Positions 18,045-26,562 of a stretch of DNA of 59,712 nucleotides are shown here, piece by piece (within the stretch, counting starts at the first letter, position 1; each line of letters begins with the position of its first letter). Under the pieces are notes generated by a model, which was given only the letters and a program-made list of their open reading frames with translations, had not been told where the DNA came from and ran no database searches. A program made the position numbers and the translations under genes. The stretch comes from an uncultured Pseudomonadota bacterium (GTDB lineage Bacteria; Pseudomonadota; Gammaproteobacteria; Burkholderiales; SG8-39), in contig CAILKO010000032.1 of assembly GCA_903834835.1 (NCBI GenBank), positions 1 to 59,712 of the forward strand, read 5' to 3'.

Positions 18045-18809
18045 TCAGCCCAGCCGGATCAGCTGCAGAAATTCCCGGCGCAGTTCCGGGTTGCTCAGGA
18101 AGGCGCCGCGCATGACGCTGTTGGTCATGTGGGAATCGTCCTTCACGCCGCGCCACTGGGTACAGAGGTGATCGGCCTCGAGCACCAGCGCGATGCCGTC
18201 CAGCTTCATCGAGGCTTCGAGCAGGTCGCCCAGCATCATCACCGCCTCTTCCTGGATCTGCGGCCGGCTCATCACCCAGTCGGCGATCCGCGAATACTTG
18301 GACAGCCCGATGAGATTGGAGTTCTCGTTCGGCAGGACGCCGATCCAGAGTTTGCCGATGATCGGTACCAGGTGGTGCGAACAGGCGCTGCGCACCGCGA
18401 TCGGTCCGACGATCAGCAGTTCGTTCAGATGCTCGACATTCGGAAATTCCGTGACTGTCGGCATCGGGTGGTAGCGGCCCTTGTAGACCTCGTGCAGGAA
18501 CATCTTTGCCACACGGCGTGCGGTGCCATGCGTGTTGTGATCGCTTTCGGTGTCGATCACCAGCGACTCGAGCACTTCCTGCATCTTGCCCGCCACTTCT
18601 TCCTCGAGCGCCCGGAGCTCCTCTGCGCCGTGGATGAACTCCGCGATGTTGTCGTTCGCGTGGGCGCGCTTGCGTGCCTGCAGCAGGCGCTGGCGAATGC
18701 GCTGCGAAACGGTCTCCGCATTCCGCAGGCCGCTCGCTGCGGCTTTTCCGGAAGCGGACACGCGCGTACCGGGAGTGACGGGTTTGCCTGGAGCTTTCAT
18801 GCGCTGCAC
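18045..18809 (-). CDS. folE: GTP cyclohydrolase I
   Basis: A 254-residue enzyme that converts GTP to dihydroneopterin triphosphate, the first step of folate/pterin synthesis. Zinc ligands are visible: Cys143 and His146 in CSHHLVP and Cys216 in HLCTQWRG. Other family motifs are THGTARRVAKMFLHE and IGLSKYSRI. The first 45 residues are basic and less conserved; ATG 18800 (MKAPGK) is an alternative start. It shares its upstream region with the divergent FAH-family gene, where a 22-bp palindrome lies 156 bp before this start. Confidence 0.95.
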   Translation of the reverse strand: MQRMKAPGKPVTPGTRVSASGKAAASGLRNAETVSQRIRQRLLQARKRAHANDNIAEFIHGAEELRALEEEVAGKMQEVLESLVIDTESDHNTHGTARRVAKMFLHEVYKGRYHPMPTVTEFPNVEHLNELLIVGPIAVRSACSHHLVPIIGKLWIGVLPNENSNLIGLSKYSRIADWVMSRPQIQEEAVMMLGDLLEASMKLDGIALVLEADHLCTQWRGVKDDSHMTNSVMRGAFLSNPELRREFLQLIRLG

Positions 18810-18964
18810 CGGGATGGAAGAAATCTAGGGACGGGCACTATAGCCGATTTCAGTCGGCGGCATGCCTGAGCGCGCCCTTGCGCCGCGTGCGCATCCGGGA
18901 CGGAGTTCCCCTGTTTTGAACAAGGGCGAATGAGAGCGGAGGAAAAAATGGAAGGCAGATTTTA

Positions 18965-18986
18965 TTGGTAACGTATTCGTTACTAT
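18965..18986 (+). promoter_or_regulatory. 22-bp palindromic operator-like site, copy 1
   Basis: Half-sites TTGGTAAC and GTTACTAT flank the 6-bp spacer GTATTC. It is 85 bp upstream of the FAH-family start and in the folE/FAH divergent region. One of four matching sites in this window; the right half overlaps a possible -10 (TACTAT). It is probably a dimeric repressor site. Confidence 0.7.
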
Positions 18987-19070
18987 TGTACTTCGCCACC
19001 TTCCCCGGGCGCCCCTGGCGTGCATGGGATAATCCCGACCACACCGGATTCCGCATTCAAGGCCTGCCCC

Positions 19071-20051
19071 ATGAAACTCGCGACCCTCAGATCCTCCCAT
19101 CCCGACGGGGAGCTGGTGCTCGTCTCGCGCGACCTGTCCCGCATGGCGCGCGCGCGCGACATCGCGCCCAGCCTGCAGGTCGCGCTCGACAACTGGTCTA
19201 GCGTCCGTCCGCTGCTCCAGGCCCGCCATGACGCACTCCAGGCAGGCACGTCGGAGGGCATCGAAGCCTTCGATACCAGGCAGACCCAGGCGCCGCTCGC
19301 CCGCGCCTACCAGTTCATCGACGGCGGCTCGTACATGTCCCATATCGAGCGCATGCACCGCATGATGGGCAAGACGCCCGACCCGCGCTGGGACAAGGAG
19401 CCCTTCCTCTACCAGGCCGCAGCGGATTCGCTGCTCGGTCCGCACCAGGATATCCCGATTGCCAGCCTGGACTGGAACGTCGACTACGAAGCGGAAATCG
19501 CGATCATCACGGACGAGGTGCCGCGCGGCACGAGCGCCGAGGCGGCGCGCGATCACATCGCGCTCGTCGTTGCGCTGAATGAAGTGTCGCTGCGCGCCCT
19601 GATCCCGAACGAACTGTCGAAGGGCTTCGGCCTGTTCCTGTCCAAGCCCAACGCCGCCTTCACGCCGGTCGCGGTCACGCCGGACGAACTGGGCGCTGCA
19701 TGGCGCGACTGCAAGGTGCACCTGAGCCTGCGCTCGGAAGTGAACGGCGCGCGCTACGGCGACCCGAGCGGTGGCGAATCGGTTTTCGGCTTCCATCAGC
19801 TCGTCGCCTATGTCGCGAGCACGCGGCACCTCGCCGCGGGCACCATCCTCAGCGCCGGAACGGTGTCCAACGCAGACGAAGCGCGCGGCGCGAGCTGTGT
19901 TGCGGAACGCCGCGTGATGGAACAGCTCGCCAGCGGCGAGGCAAGAACACCATGGCTGAAATACGGCGACCGGGTGCGCATCGACCTCATCGGTCCGGAC
20001 GGGCGCTCGCTCTGCGGCGCCATCGACCAGCAGGTCGTGCCCGCCGGTTAG
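19071..20051 (+). CDS. Fumarylacetoacetate hydrolase-family protein
   Basis: A 326-residue protein of the bacterial FAH type, opening MKLATLRSSHPDGELVLVSRDLSRM. The core includes the metal-binding acidic segment DWNVDYEAEIAII, NEVSLRALIPNEL, and a C-terminal GDRVRIDLIG. It cleaves a C-C bond in an acylpyruvate such as fumarylacetoacetate in tyrosine or aromatic acid breakdown. ATG 19071 is the conserved start; the open frame upstream contains the palindrome and is not coding. Direct control by the factor that binds the upstream palindrome is inferred. No hmgA or maiA neighbour is present. Confidence 0.9.
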   Translation: MKLATLRSSHPDGELVLVSRDLSRMARARDIAPSLQVALDNWSSVRPLLQARHDALQAGTSEGIEAFDTRQTQAPLARAYQFIDGGSYMSHIERMHRMMGKTPDPRWDKEPFLYQAAADSLLGPHQDIPIASLDWNVDYEAEIAIITDEVPRGTSAEAARDHIALVVALNEVSLRALIPNELSKGFGLFLSKPNAAFTPVAVTPDELGAAWRDCKVHLSLRSEVNGARYGDPSGGESVFGFHQLVAYVASTRHLAAGTILSAGTVSNADEARGASCVAERRVMEQLASGEARTPWLKYGDRVRIDLIGPDGRSLCGAIDQQVVPAG

Positions 20052-20089
20052 ACGAAGCCGGTCCGCGAGTCGCCGTAGCGGCGCAGCGC

Positions 20090-21370
20090 TTACGCCGCGG
20101 CCGGACGCAGTCCTGGTCCGCCCAGGCGGGCGACGCCTAGTGCGAGTGTCGCGCCGAGCACGCAGATGATGCCGGCGCTGACGAAGGCTTCGACATAGCC
20201 CCCGAACTCCACGCGCATGATCCCCGCCCCCCAGGCGGCCACTGCGGCGCCGACCTGGTGCAGCACGAAGATCCAGCCGAAGATGATCGGCGCGTCATGC
20301 TTGCCGAAGCGATCGGTGAGCAGGCGCAGCGTGGACGGGCCGGTCGCCAGCCAGTCGAGCCCGTAGATCACGGAGAAGATCGTGAGACCCGTCGCCTCGA
20401 AGTTCGAATACGGCAGGAAGATCAACGACAGTCCGCGTGAGAAGAAATAGCCGAACAGCAGCACGCGGTTGTCGTACTTGTCGGACAACCAGCCTGCGGC
20501 CGTCGTCCCGATCATGTTGAAGATGCCCATGGTCGCGAGCAGACCCGCCGCCATGACCTGCGGCACGCCGGCTTCGAAGCACATCGGGATCAGGTGGGTA
20601 CCCACGAGTCCGTTGGTGGTGATGCCGCAGACCACGAAGGTGCCTGCCAGCAGCCAGAAATCGATCGTCCGGATGCCGGTCGAGAGCGCGCGGAAGGTCA
20701 CCGTGAGCGGATTTCCACCCGGCCCCGCGGACTCTGCATCGTCGGCTGTCGCGCCATACGGACGCAGACCGACGTCGCTCGGGCGCTCGGGCATGAACAG
20801 CATGACGAGGGGGGCGACAAGGAAACCCGCCGCCGCACAGATCATGGCCACCACCTGCCAGCCGCCGTGCTCGGCAACCCAGGCGAGCGAAGGCAGAAAG
20901 ATCAGCTGACCCGCCGCCATCGCCGACATGAAGAGCCCCAGCACCAGACCCCTGCGGTGCGTGAACCAGCGATTGGAGGTGATCGCGCCGAGCACCACCG
21001 CCACCATGCCTGCGGCCAGACCGATCATCGCCCCCCAGGTCAGCATCAGATGCCAGGGCTTGGTCATCAACAGGCTAAGCGCCGCGCCCGATGCCATCAT
21101 CAGCATCGCGAGCGACACCATGAGTCTGACGCCGTAACGCTGCATCAGTGCCGCGGCGAAGGGCCCGGCAAGACCGAACAGCAGCAGGCCGACCGAGATG
21201 GCGCCGGACACCGAATCGCGGGACCAGCCGAAGGCCTGCTCGAGCGGAATGATCAGCACCCCGGGCGCCGCCCTGAGCCCCGATGCGACGAGGAGCACCA
21301 TCACCACCAGTGCTGATACGACCCAGGCATAGTGCAGCCTGCCTTCGAGCATTCTTGCCAGCTTGTGCAT
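20090..21370 (-). CDS. MFS transporter (OFA/monocarboxylate-like)
   Basis: A 426-residue inner-membrane protein with about twelve helices. The N-terminal half (HYAWVVSALVVMVLLVASGLR.APGVL) and the NRWFTHRRGLVLGLFMSAMAAGQ motif are typical of the oxalate/formate antiporter-like MFS group that moves small organic acids. A loop rich in D, E and G near residues 195-220 separates the two halves. It lies downstream of the alpha/beta hydrolase on the same strand with a 65-bp gap and could import the substrate of that cluster. Convergent with the FAH-family gene. Substrate is unknown. Confidence 0.88.
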   Translation of the reverse strand: MHKLARMLEGRLHYAWVVSALVVMVLLVASGLRAAPGVLIIPLEQAFGWSRDSVSGAISVGLLLFGLAGPFAAALMQRYGVRLMVSLAMLMMASGAALSLLMTKPWHLMLTWGAMIGLAAGMVAVVLGAITSNRWFTHRRGLVLGLFMSAMAAGQLIFLPSLAWVAEHGGWQVVAMICAAAGFLVAPLVMLFMPERPSDVGLRPYGATADDAESAGPGGNPLTVTFRALSTGIRTIDFWLLAGTFVVCGITTNGLVGTHLIPMCFEAGVPQVMAAGLLATMGIFNMIGTTAAGWLSDKYDNRVLLFGYFFSRGLSLIFLPYSNFEATGLTIFSVIYGLDWLATGPSTLRLLTDRFGKHDAPIIFGWIFVLHQVGAAVAAWGAGIMRVEFGGYVEAFVSAGIICVLGATLALGVARLGGPGLRPAAA

Positions 21371-21435
21371 TAGTTTCTGCCTCGAGTGTTGCCTTGATTG
21401 CCGCGGCGGGCTTGCCGCCCGCCCCTGCGACGCTG

Positions 21436-22305
21436 CTACTTTCCGGTCAGGAAAGCGATGTTATGCCGGTCGAATTCCTCCGGCTCTTCCCAGTGCGGCC
21501 AATGACCGCTGTTCTCCAGCACCACCATGCGCGCATCCGGTATGCATTTCATGCCCTCGGCAGCACGTTCTGCGGTGAGCCCCGGATTGTGCCTCGTCCA
21601 GACGACGAGCGTCGGGCACTTGATCGCCCGCATCGCCTCGGGGTTCGACCACTTCTTCGCCCAGGCATCGTCGATCACGCCGCCTACCACCACATCGGCA
21701 ATGCGCTGGAGCACGGCGCCGCGCCCGGGCTGGGCATAGATCGCCTGACGCACATCGACCAGCTCGTCGGTGACCGACTTCCCGGGCTCATGCATCAGCC
21801 AGGCGAGGCGTGCACGCACCGCGTCGCGCGAGAGTTCGGACGTGGCACGCGCAGTCCGCTTCAGCGCATCCTGCAGATCGCCCTTGCCCTGGTCGGTGCG
21901 CGTCATCAGCATGCCGGTCACCAGCGTGATCTTCTTCACCCGTTCCGGATACTTGATCGCGTACCAGCAGGACAGCATGCCGCCCATCGACACACCGCCC
22001 ATCGACACCTGCTTGAGGCCCATCGCATCGACCAGATTCGCGATGTGCTCGATCAGCACCTCCATCGAATACTCGATGTCCGGCGCATCCGTGTAGCCGT
22101 GACCGATGGCGTCGATCGAAATGACGCGCATCTTCGCCGCATGCGCCTTGAAATTGCGCAGAAAGGTCTCGGCATGCCCGCCGGTGCCGTGGATGAAGAT
22201 GAAGGGCTCGCCCTCGCCCGCCTCGATCACGCGGGTGCGGATGCCCTTCGCATCATAGAAAGTCTGCTTGAAGGGCAGTCCCGCGAGTTCCGTCCACATC
22301 GTCAT
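21436..22305 (-). CDS. Alpha/beta hydrolase, meta-cleavage-product hydrolase-like
   Basis: A 289-residue hydrolase with the oxyanion segment FIFIHGTGGHAE, nucleophile Ser in GGVSMGG and a C-terminal histidine in ENSGHWPHWEEPEEF. The layout is like MhpC/BphD, which hydrolyse ring-fission products, though esterases share it. ATG 22305 has GGAG 9 nt upstream; longer in-frame forms are unsupported. It sits 52 bp after the CaiB-like gene and before the MFS gene, suggesting a catabolic transcription unit of four genes with the upstream dehydrogenase. Confidence 0.88.
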   Translation of the reverse strand: MTMWTELAGLPFKQTFYDAKGIRTRVIEAGEGEPFIFIHGTGGHAETFLRNFKAHAAKMRVISIDAIGHGYTDAPDIEYSMEVLIEHIANLVDAMGLKQVSMGGVSMGGMLSCWYAIKYPERVKKITLVTGMLMTRTDQGKGDLQDALKRTARATSELSRDAVRARLAWLMHEPGKSVTDELVDVRQAIYAQPGRGAVLQRIADVVVGGVIDDAWAKKWSNPEAMRAIKCPTLVVWTRHNPGLTAERAAEGMKCIPDARMVVLENSGHWPHWEEPEEFDRHNIAFLTGK

Positions 22306-22357
22306 TGCCGATCTCCTGTCGTGTCCTGTCGTCGATTCGTGTTGATTTGAGACCGGT

Positions 22358-23605
22358 TCATGCGCCCCGCTGATCCGCCTGTCGAACGAGACCGCTCGCG
22401 AGGAGCGCGTCGACGCGTCCCGCTTCAAGTCCCAGATCCCGAAGAATTTCCCTGCTGTGCTGTCCGAGGAGCGGCGGCGCCCGGCGCGCCGCGCCCTCCG
22501 GCAGCCCCGCCATCCGCAGCGGATTTGCAGCGAGTGCCAGACGCCCGATCGTCGGGTGCTGAATTTCCTCAATCATCCCGGATTCTCTCACCTGCCTGTC
22601 CTGAAAAACCTCATCCAGTGCATGGATAGGGCCTGCGGGTATCCCTGCCGCATTGAAGCGCTCGATCCATTGCGCGCGCGGCGCCCTGGCAAGCTCGGTT
22701 TCGATCAGCGCCTTCAGCGCCTCGCGATGCTGCATGCGCGCGGCATTGTCGACGAAACGCGGATCGCTCGTCAGCGAAGCGAGGCCCAGCACTTCACACA
22801 GGCGCCGCCACATCTCCGGCGTCGCGGGCGCGAGGGTGAAGGCGCCGTCCGCCGCCTGGAATACCCCGTAGGGCGCGATCACCGGATGATCGTTGCCCGC
22901 CGGCGGCGGCACCTCGCCCAGACTCAGATAGCGCTGCCCCTGCACGCTGAGCAGTCCCACGAGACTCCCGAGCAGCGACGTTTCCACCTGCCGGCCGCGG
23001 CCGTCGAGATCACGCGCACGCAGCGCCCCGAGCACGCCGATCGCGGCCCACATGCCGGCCGTGAGATCGCCGATCGCGACCCCCGAGCGCATCGGCCCGG
23101 ATTGTTCGGTGCCGGTGAGGCTCATGAAACCGGACCAGGCCTGCGCGATCTGGTCGAAGCCCGGCAGCCCACCCGCAGGTCCACCACTGCCATAGCCGGA
23201 GATCGCGGCGTAGATGAGCCGCGGCTGCAGGGCGGCAAGGCGCGCGTAGTCGAGCCCCATGTCCTGCATGACACCGGGCTTGAAGTTCTCGACCACCACG
23301 TCGCACTGCCCGGCCAGTTCGCGCACAAGATCCCCGAATCCTGGATGACGGAAATCCAGGGCGAGACTGCGTTTGTTTCGGCTGGTGGAAAGGAAATAGG
23401 TGCTCTCGCCGTGGTCGAACGGGCCCCAGGTGCGGATGAAGTCGCCATCCGGGAGCGGCTCGATCTTGATCACATCCGCGCCGAGGTCGCCCAGGATCAT
23501 CGTGCAGAACGGCCCGGCGAGCGCGCGCGTCAGGTCGAGCACACGCACGCCGGCGAGCGGCGCCGTGACGCGATCGTCCGTGCCCGCCTGTGCAGCGGTG
23601 TCTAT
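22358..23605 (-). CDS. CaiB/BaiF (family III) CoA-transferase
   Basis: About 415 residues with the family-III opening PLAGVRVLDLTRALAGPFCTMILGDLGADVIKIE, followed by RNKRSLALDF, and the catalytic aspartate region LPGFDQIAQAWSGF. It moves CoA between acyl donors and an organic acid in the cytoplasm. The start is unresolved: no in-frame ATG, GTG, TTG or CTG occurs between 23605 and the conserved PLAG segment. ATA at 23605 would overlap the upstream stop as ATAG and follows AGGA by 7 nt; the next conventional start, GTG 23548, cuts into the conserved N-terminus. Function is confident, the start is not. Confidence 0.85.
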   Translation of the reverse strand: MDTAAQAGTDDRVTAPLAGVRVLDLTRALAGPFCTMILGDLGADVIKIEPLPDGDFIRTWGPFDHGESTYFLSTSRNKRSLALDFRHPGFGDLVRELAGQCDVVVENFKPGVMQDMGLDYARLAALQPRLIYAAISGYGSGGPAGGLPGFDQIAQAWSGFMSLTGTEQSGPMRSGVAIGDLTAGMWAAIGVLGALRARDLDGRGRQVETSLLGSLVGLLSVQGQRYLSLGEVPPPAGNDHPVIAPYGVFQAADGAFTLAPATPEMWRRLCEVLGLASLTSDPRFVDNAARMQHREALKALIETELARAPRAQWIERFNAAGIPAGPIHALDEVFQDRQVRESGMIEEIQHPTIGRLALAANPLRMAGLPEGAARRAPPLLGQHSREILRDLGLEAGRVDALLASGLVRQADQRGA

Positions 23606-24459
23606 GCCTGCTTCCTGCCGGCTGCTTGCGACAAGGCCGCCAGCACCGATTCGATCGCGGGCGCGCTCTGCGCAGCCTTGAAGCCGGTCAGATGACGGTA
23701 GAACTCTGCCGCCGCAAGATGAAAACCCGCCGGCATGCCCGCCTCGGCAAGCGTGGAAGAAATTTCTTCCATCTCGCCTACCCAGCGCCAGGCCTTCACC
23801 GCGCCCTCGTTCACCCGCTTCTCGCTCTGCGGGATGAACGAAGCACCGTTGCGCGCCCAGTGTCCGTAGAGCGGACCGCGCACCCCGAGATTCTCCGCTG
23901 CACCCATGATGGCTCCGAGCAGCGCCGTCGTGCCCTTGGTATAGGCCGCGTAGCACATCTTCAGCGCGGAGGCCCGACCGACCGGTCCGTCCAGCACCTC
24001 GATTTCCAGCGGCCCGCCTTCAAAACAGCGTGCGACGCGCTTCGCCGCCGCCCCCGAAAGACAGAGCCAGGTCGTGCCGCGCTGCCAGGCCGGTCCGCCG
24101 ATGATGCCGCCATCGACGAACTCCGCACCCGCGGTGGCAAAGCGCTCGCCGATCCGTATCGCACGTGCAGGAGAGATCGCATTCGCATCCACGAGCAGCC
24201 CCTGAAAACCGTGGCCGAGCACCTCCTCCGCCACGGCCTCGGCCGCATCCGGCGGACAGACACTCAGGATCACCTCGCACCGCTCGACCAGCGCGCGCAC
24301 GCTGCGCGCATCGCGCAGCGACTGTCCTTCGGCACGCGCGCGAGTCTCGGGGCTCCTTCCTTCGGACGCCCAGTAGACCTCGTTCCCGCCCGCCATCGCA
24401 GCCGCGGCGACCGATATGCCCATATCACCCGGATGCAGGATGCCGATCTTTTCCGCCAT
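23602..24459 (-). CDS. NAD(P)-binding 6-phosphogluconate dehydrogenase-like protein with DUF1932 domain
   Basis: A 285-residue beta-hydroxyacid dehydrogenase-type protein. The N-terminal Rossmann domain begins KIGILHPGDMGISVAAAAMAGG and contains VILSVCPPDAAEAVAEEV. The helical C-terminal domain has GPVGRASALKMCYAAYTKGTTALL, where the Lys fits the catalytic position of this superfamily, and matches the DUF1932 type. ATG 24459 has GGGAG upstream. It overlaps the CoA-transferase by 4 bp and would be translated together with it. The substrate is unknown. Confidence 0.85.
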   Translation of the reverse strand: MAEKIGILHPGDMGISVAAAAMAGGNEVYWASEGRSPETRARAEGQSLRDARSVRALVERCEVILSVCPPDAAEAVAEEVLGHGFQGLLVDANAISPARAIRIGERFATAGAEFVDGGIIGGPAWQRGTTWLCLSGAAAKRVARCFEGGPLEIEVLDGPVGRASALKMCYAAYTKGTTALLGAIMGAAENLGVRGPLYGHWARNGASFIPQSEKRVNEGAVKAWRWVGEMEEISSTLAEAGMPAGFHLAAAEFYRHLTGFKAAQSAPAIESVLAALSQAAGRKQA

Positions 24460-24539
24460 GATGTCTCCCAAGGGGTGCGATGCCGGGTGGAACCCCGTGC
24501 CTGCGCAACGACGGGTATTTTGCGCTGCCGGCGTGAGCC

Positions 24540-25043
24540 ATGCCACGCCGGATCGCTCATGTTTCGCAGTGCGGTGCCGATACCTCAGCCATGCACGCCT
24601 ACCAAGCAGCCGAACCGGGAATATCCGATCCGTCAGGGCTCGCGCATACGCTGAGGCAGCCGTTGTCGGGCCCGACCGAGCGCGGCGAAGCGGATGTCGT
24701 CATGCGCCACGTCGCGCTGCGTCTGCTGCCGGGTGCCGACCTGCTCGAAGCGCTCGAGAGCTACATCCTTGCGCGCGATCTGGACGCGGTGGTGATCGTG
24801 AGCGCCGTAGGCAGCCTCGCACGCGCCGCCCTGCGCTATGCGGCCGCCGAGACCGCAACCCTGATCGAACGGCCGCAGGAACTCATCACGTTGTCGGGCA
24901 TCGTGTCGCGCGACGGCACCCATGTGCACGGCGCGGTGTGCGACGCCTTCGGCCGCGTCACCGGCGGGCACTTCCTTCCCGGCTGCGAAATACGCCAGGG
25001 CGTGGAACTCGTGCTCGGCGAAATCGGCGCGCCGCGCAACTGA
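24540..25043 (+). CDS. PPC (DUF296) domain protein
   Basis: A 167-residue protein whose last 120 residues form a PPC/DUF296 domain: MRHVALRLLPGADLLEALESYILARDLDAVVIVSAVGSL, then LSGIVSRDGTHVHGAVCDAFGRVTGGHF, the conserved His-rich segment. In plants the domain occurs in AT-hook proteins; bacterial members are small and of unknown role, perhaps metal- or nucleotide-binding. No AT-hook is seen. The first 45 residues are not conserved and ATG 24591 is an alternative start. It converges with the fructokinase gene 20 bp away. Confidence 0.8.
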   Translation: MPRRIAHVSQCGADTSAMHAYQAAEPGISDPSGLAHTLRQPLSGPTERGEADVVMRHVALRLLPGADLLEALESYILARDLDAVVIVSAVGSLARAALRYAAAETATLIERPQELITLSGIVSRDGTHVHGAVCDAFGRVTGGHFLPGCEIRQGVELVLGEIGAPRN

Positions 25044-25063
25044 GCGTCAAAGCCGGGTGAGCT

Positions 25064-25951
25064 TCAAAGCCAGGCCGCGCCGCGCACCCCGCTCGAATCG
25101 CCGTGCCGATTGCGCAGGAGGCGCGTCGATATCCGGTCCGAGAACACGTGCGGAACCCAGAGTTCCGGCACCCGTGCATAGAGCGCATCGAGGTTAGAGA
25201 GGCCGCCCCCCAGCACGATGACATCGGGATCGAGCAGATTGATCACGCCCGCCAGCGCGCGCGCGAGCCGCTCCGCATAGCGCTCGAGCGATGCTGCGCA
25301 GGCCGGATCACCGGACTGCGCGCGTGCGGCGATCGCTTCAGGTGTGCACGACTCACCCGCCGTACGCAAATGATCCGCCGCGAATCCCGGCCCTGAGAGG
25401 TAGGTCTCGATACACCCGGCTCGGCCGCAATAGCATGCATGCAGCGGCAAATCCGCCCCGCTCGCACGCGGCAGCGGATTGTGTCCCCACTCTCCCGCGA
25501 TCGCGTTCACGCCTTCCAGCACCTTGCCGCGCACCACGATGCCGCCCCCGACGCCGGTGCCCAGAATCACGCCAAACACAGTCTCCGCACCCTCGCCCGC
25601 TCCGTCGATCGCCTCGGACAGCGCGAAGCAGTTCGCATCGTTCGCGATACGTACCGGCCGCTCCAGCGCGCGCTCCAGGTCCTCCTTCAGCGCCTGCCCG
25701 TTCAGACAGGTGGAGTTCGCATTCTTCACCCGGCCGTCGCGCTTCGACAGCGACCCCGGTATGCCGATGCCGACGCTGCCGCGCGCGCCGAGTTCCGCCT
25801 CGGCCTCGCGCACCAGCGCGCCGATGCACGCAAGCGTCGCCGCGTAGTCTCCGCGCGGCGTGGCGATCCTCCGGCGCAGCAGAATCCGGCCATCGGGAGC
25901 GAGCGCAATGATCTCCGTCTTCGTGCCGCCCAGGTCAATACCGAATTTCAG
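25064..25951 (-). CDS. mak: Fructokinase, ROK family (Mak-like)
   Basis: About 295 residues. KFGIDLGGTKTE is the ATP phosphate-binding motif, then GIGIPGS, VKNANSTCLNGQ, NDANCFALSEA, the catalytic and zinc-binding GEWGHNPLP, and CYCGRAGCIETYLSG with the ROK cysteines. The C-terminus HGDSSGVRGAAWL matches E. coli Mak closely. It phosphorylates fructose or a related hexose with ATP. The conserved N-terminus has no ATG/GTG/TTG: CTG 25951 aligns exactly with E. coli Mak Met1 and has GGGAGA 9 nt upstream; ATT 25954 is next best. The first conventional start (GTG 25813) would delete the ATP site. Confidence 0.9.
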   Translation of the reverse strand: MKFGIDLGGTKTEIIALAPDGRILLRRRIATPRGDYAATLACIGALVREAEAELGARGSVGIGIPGSLSKRDGRVKNANSTCLNGQALKEDLERALERPVRIANDANCFALSEAIDGAGEGAETVFGVILGTGVGGGIVVRGKVLEGVNAIAGEWGHNPLPRASGADLPLHACYCGRAGCIETYLSGPGFAADHLRTAGESCTPEAIAARAQSGDPACAASLERYAERLARALAGVINLLDPDVIVLGGGLSNLDALYARVPELWVPHVFSDRISTRLLRNRHGDSSGVRGAAWL

Positions 25952-26022
25952 AATGGCATATCTCCCGCTAACGTGTACCGAACCGTGCCCTGCGCGGACG
26001 CTCAGCGAGTCGACTCAGTTGT

Positions 26023-26472
26023 TCAGATCCTGCTAAGGATCAGCACGGGAATCACGCGCCCTGACTTTTCAAGGTAACTCACGTAGGGCGGATAGATCTC
26101 CACCATGCGCGGCCAAATCCTCGCCCGCTCCTCGCTCGAGGCAATTCGAGCGCGGACTGCAATTCGTTCGGCCGCCACCTGCAGCACGGCCTCCGGATAC
26201 ACCTTCAGATTCAGATACCAGCCCGGATCGACCGGCGCACCGCGCTTGGACGCAACCAGTATGAAATCGTCACCGTCGCGACCGTAGATCAGGGGCGTCT
26301 TATACGCGATGCCCGTATTCCGGCCTCTTGCCATCAGGATCAGGGTAGGCACCGGATGGTCGACGCCATCCATTTTCCACATGTGTCCGTCACTGCCGTT
26401 CGACTCGAGATACCTTCTCAGGTGCTCCTGCGCAAACGGCGACATGTTCGGTGACATCTGGGATTCAACCAT
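26023..26472 (-). CDS. Nitroreductase/quinone reductase, DDN-type (F420-binding split barrel)
   Basis: A 149-residue protein of the deazaflavin-dependent nitroreductase family: VPTLILMARGRNTGIAYKTPLIYGRDGDDFILVASKRGAPVDPGWYLNL, with the GxxxG-type loop and the conserved PxWYxNL segment. Family members in actinobacteria use F420H2; in proteobacteria the cofactor is often unproven. It is a small cytoplasmic beta-barrel. The start is ATG 26472; ATG 26457 and 26442 are in frame. Same strand as the SAF-domain dehydrogenase, 90 bp downstream of it, with no obvious functional link. Confidence 0.82.
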   Translation of the reverse strand: MVESQMSPNMSPFAQEHLRRYLESNGSDGHMWKMDGVDHPVPTLILMARGRNTGIAYKTPLIYGRDGDDFILVASKRGAPVDPGWYLNLKVYPEAVLQVAAERIAVRARIASSEERARIWPRMVEIYPPYVSYLEKSGRVIPVLILSRI

Positions 26473-26562
26473 TGCTCCTCCATCATGGATAGTCTAAGCG
26501 AACGATCTGCTAACCATGCAACGGGTAGTCCGCACGGCCACTGCGCGACTTTACGCGATCCG

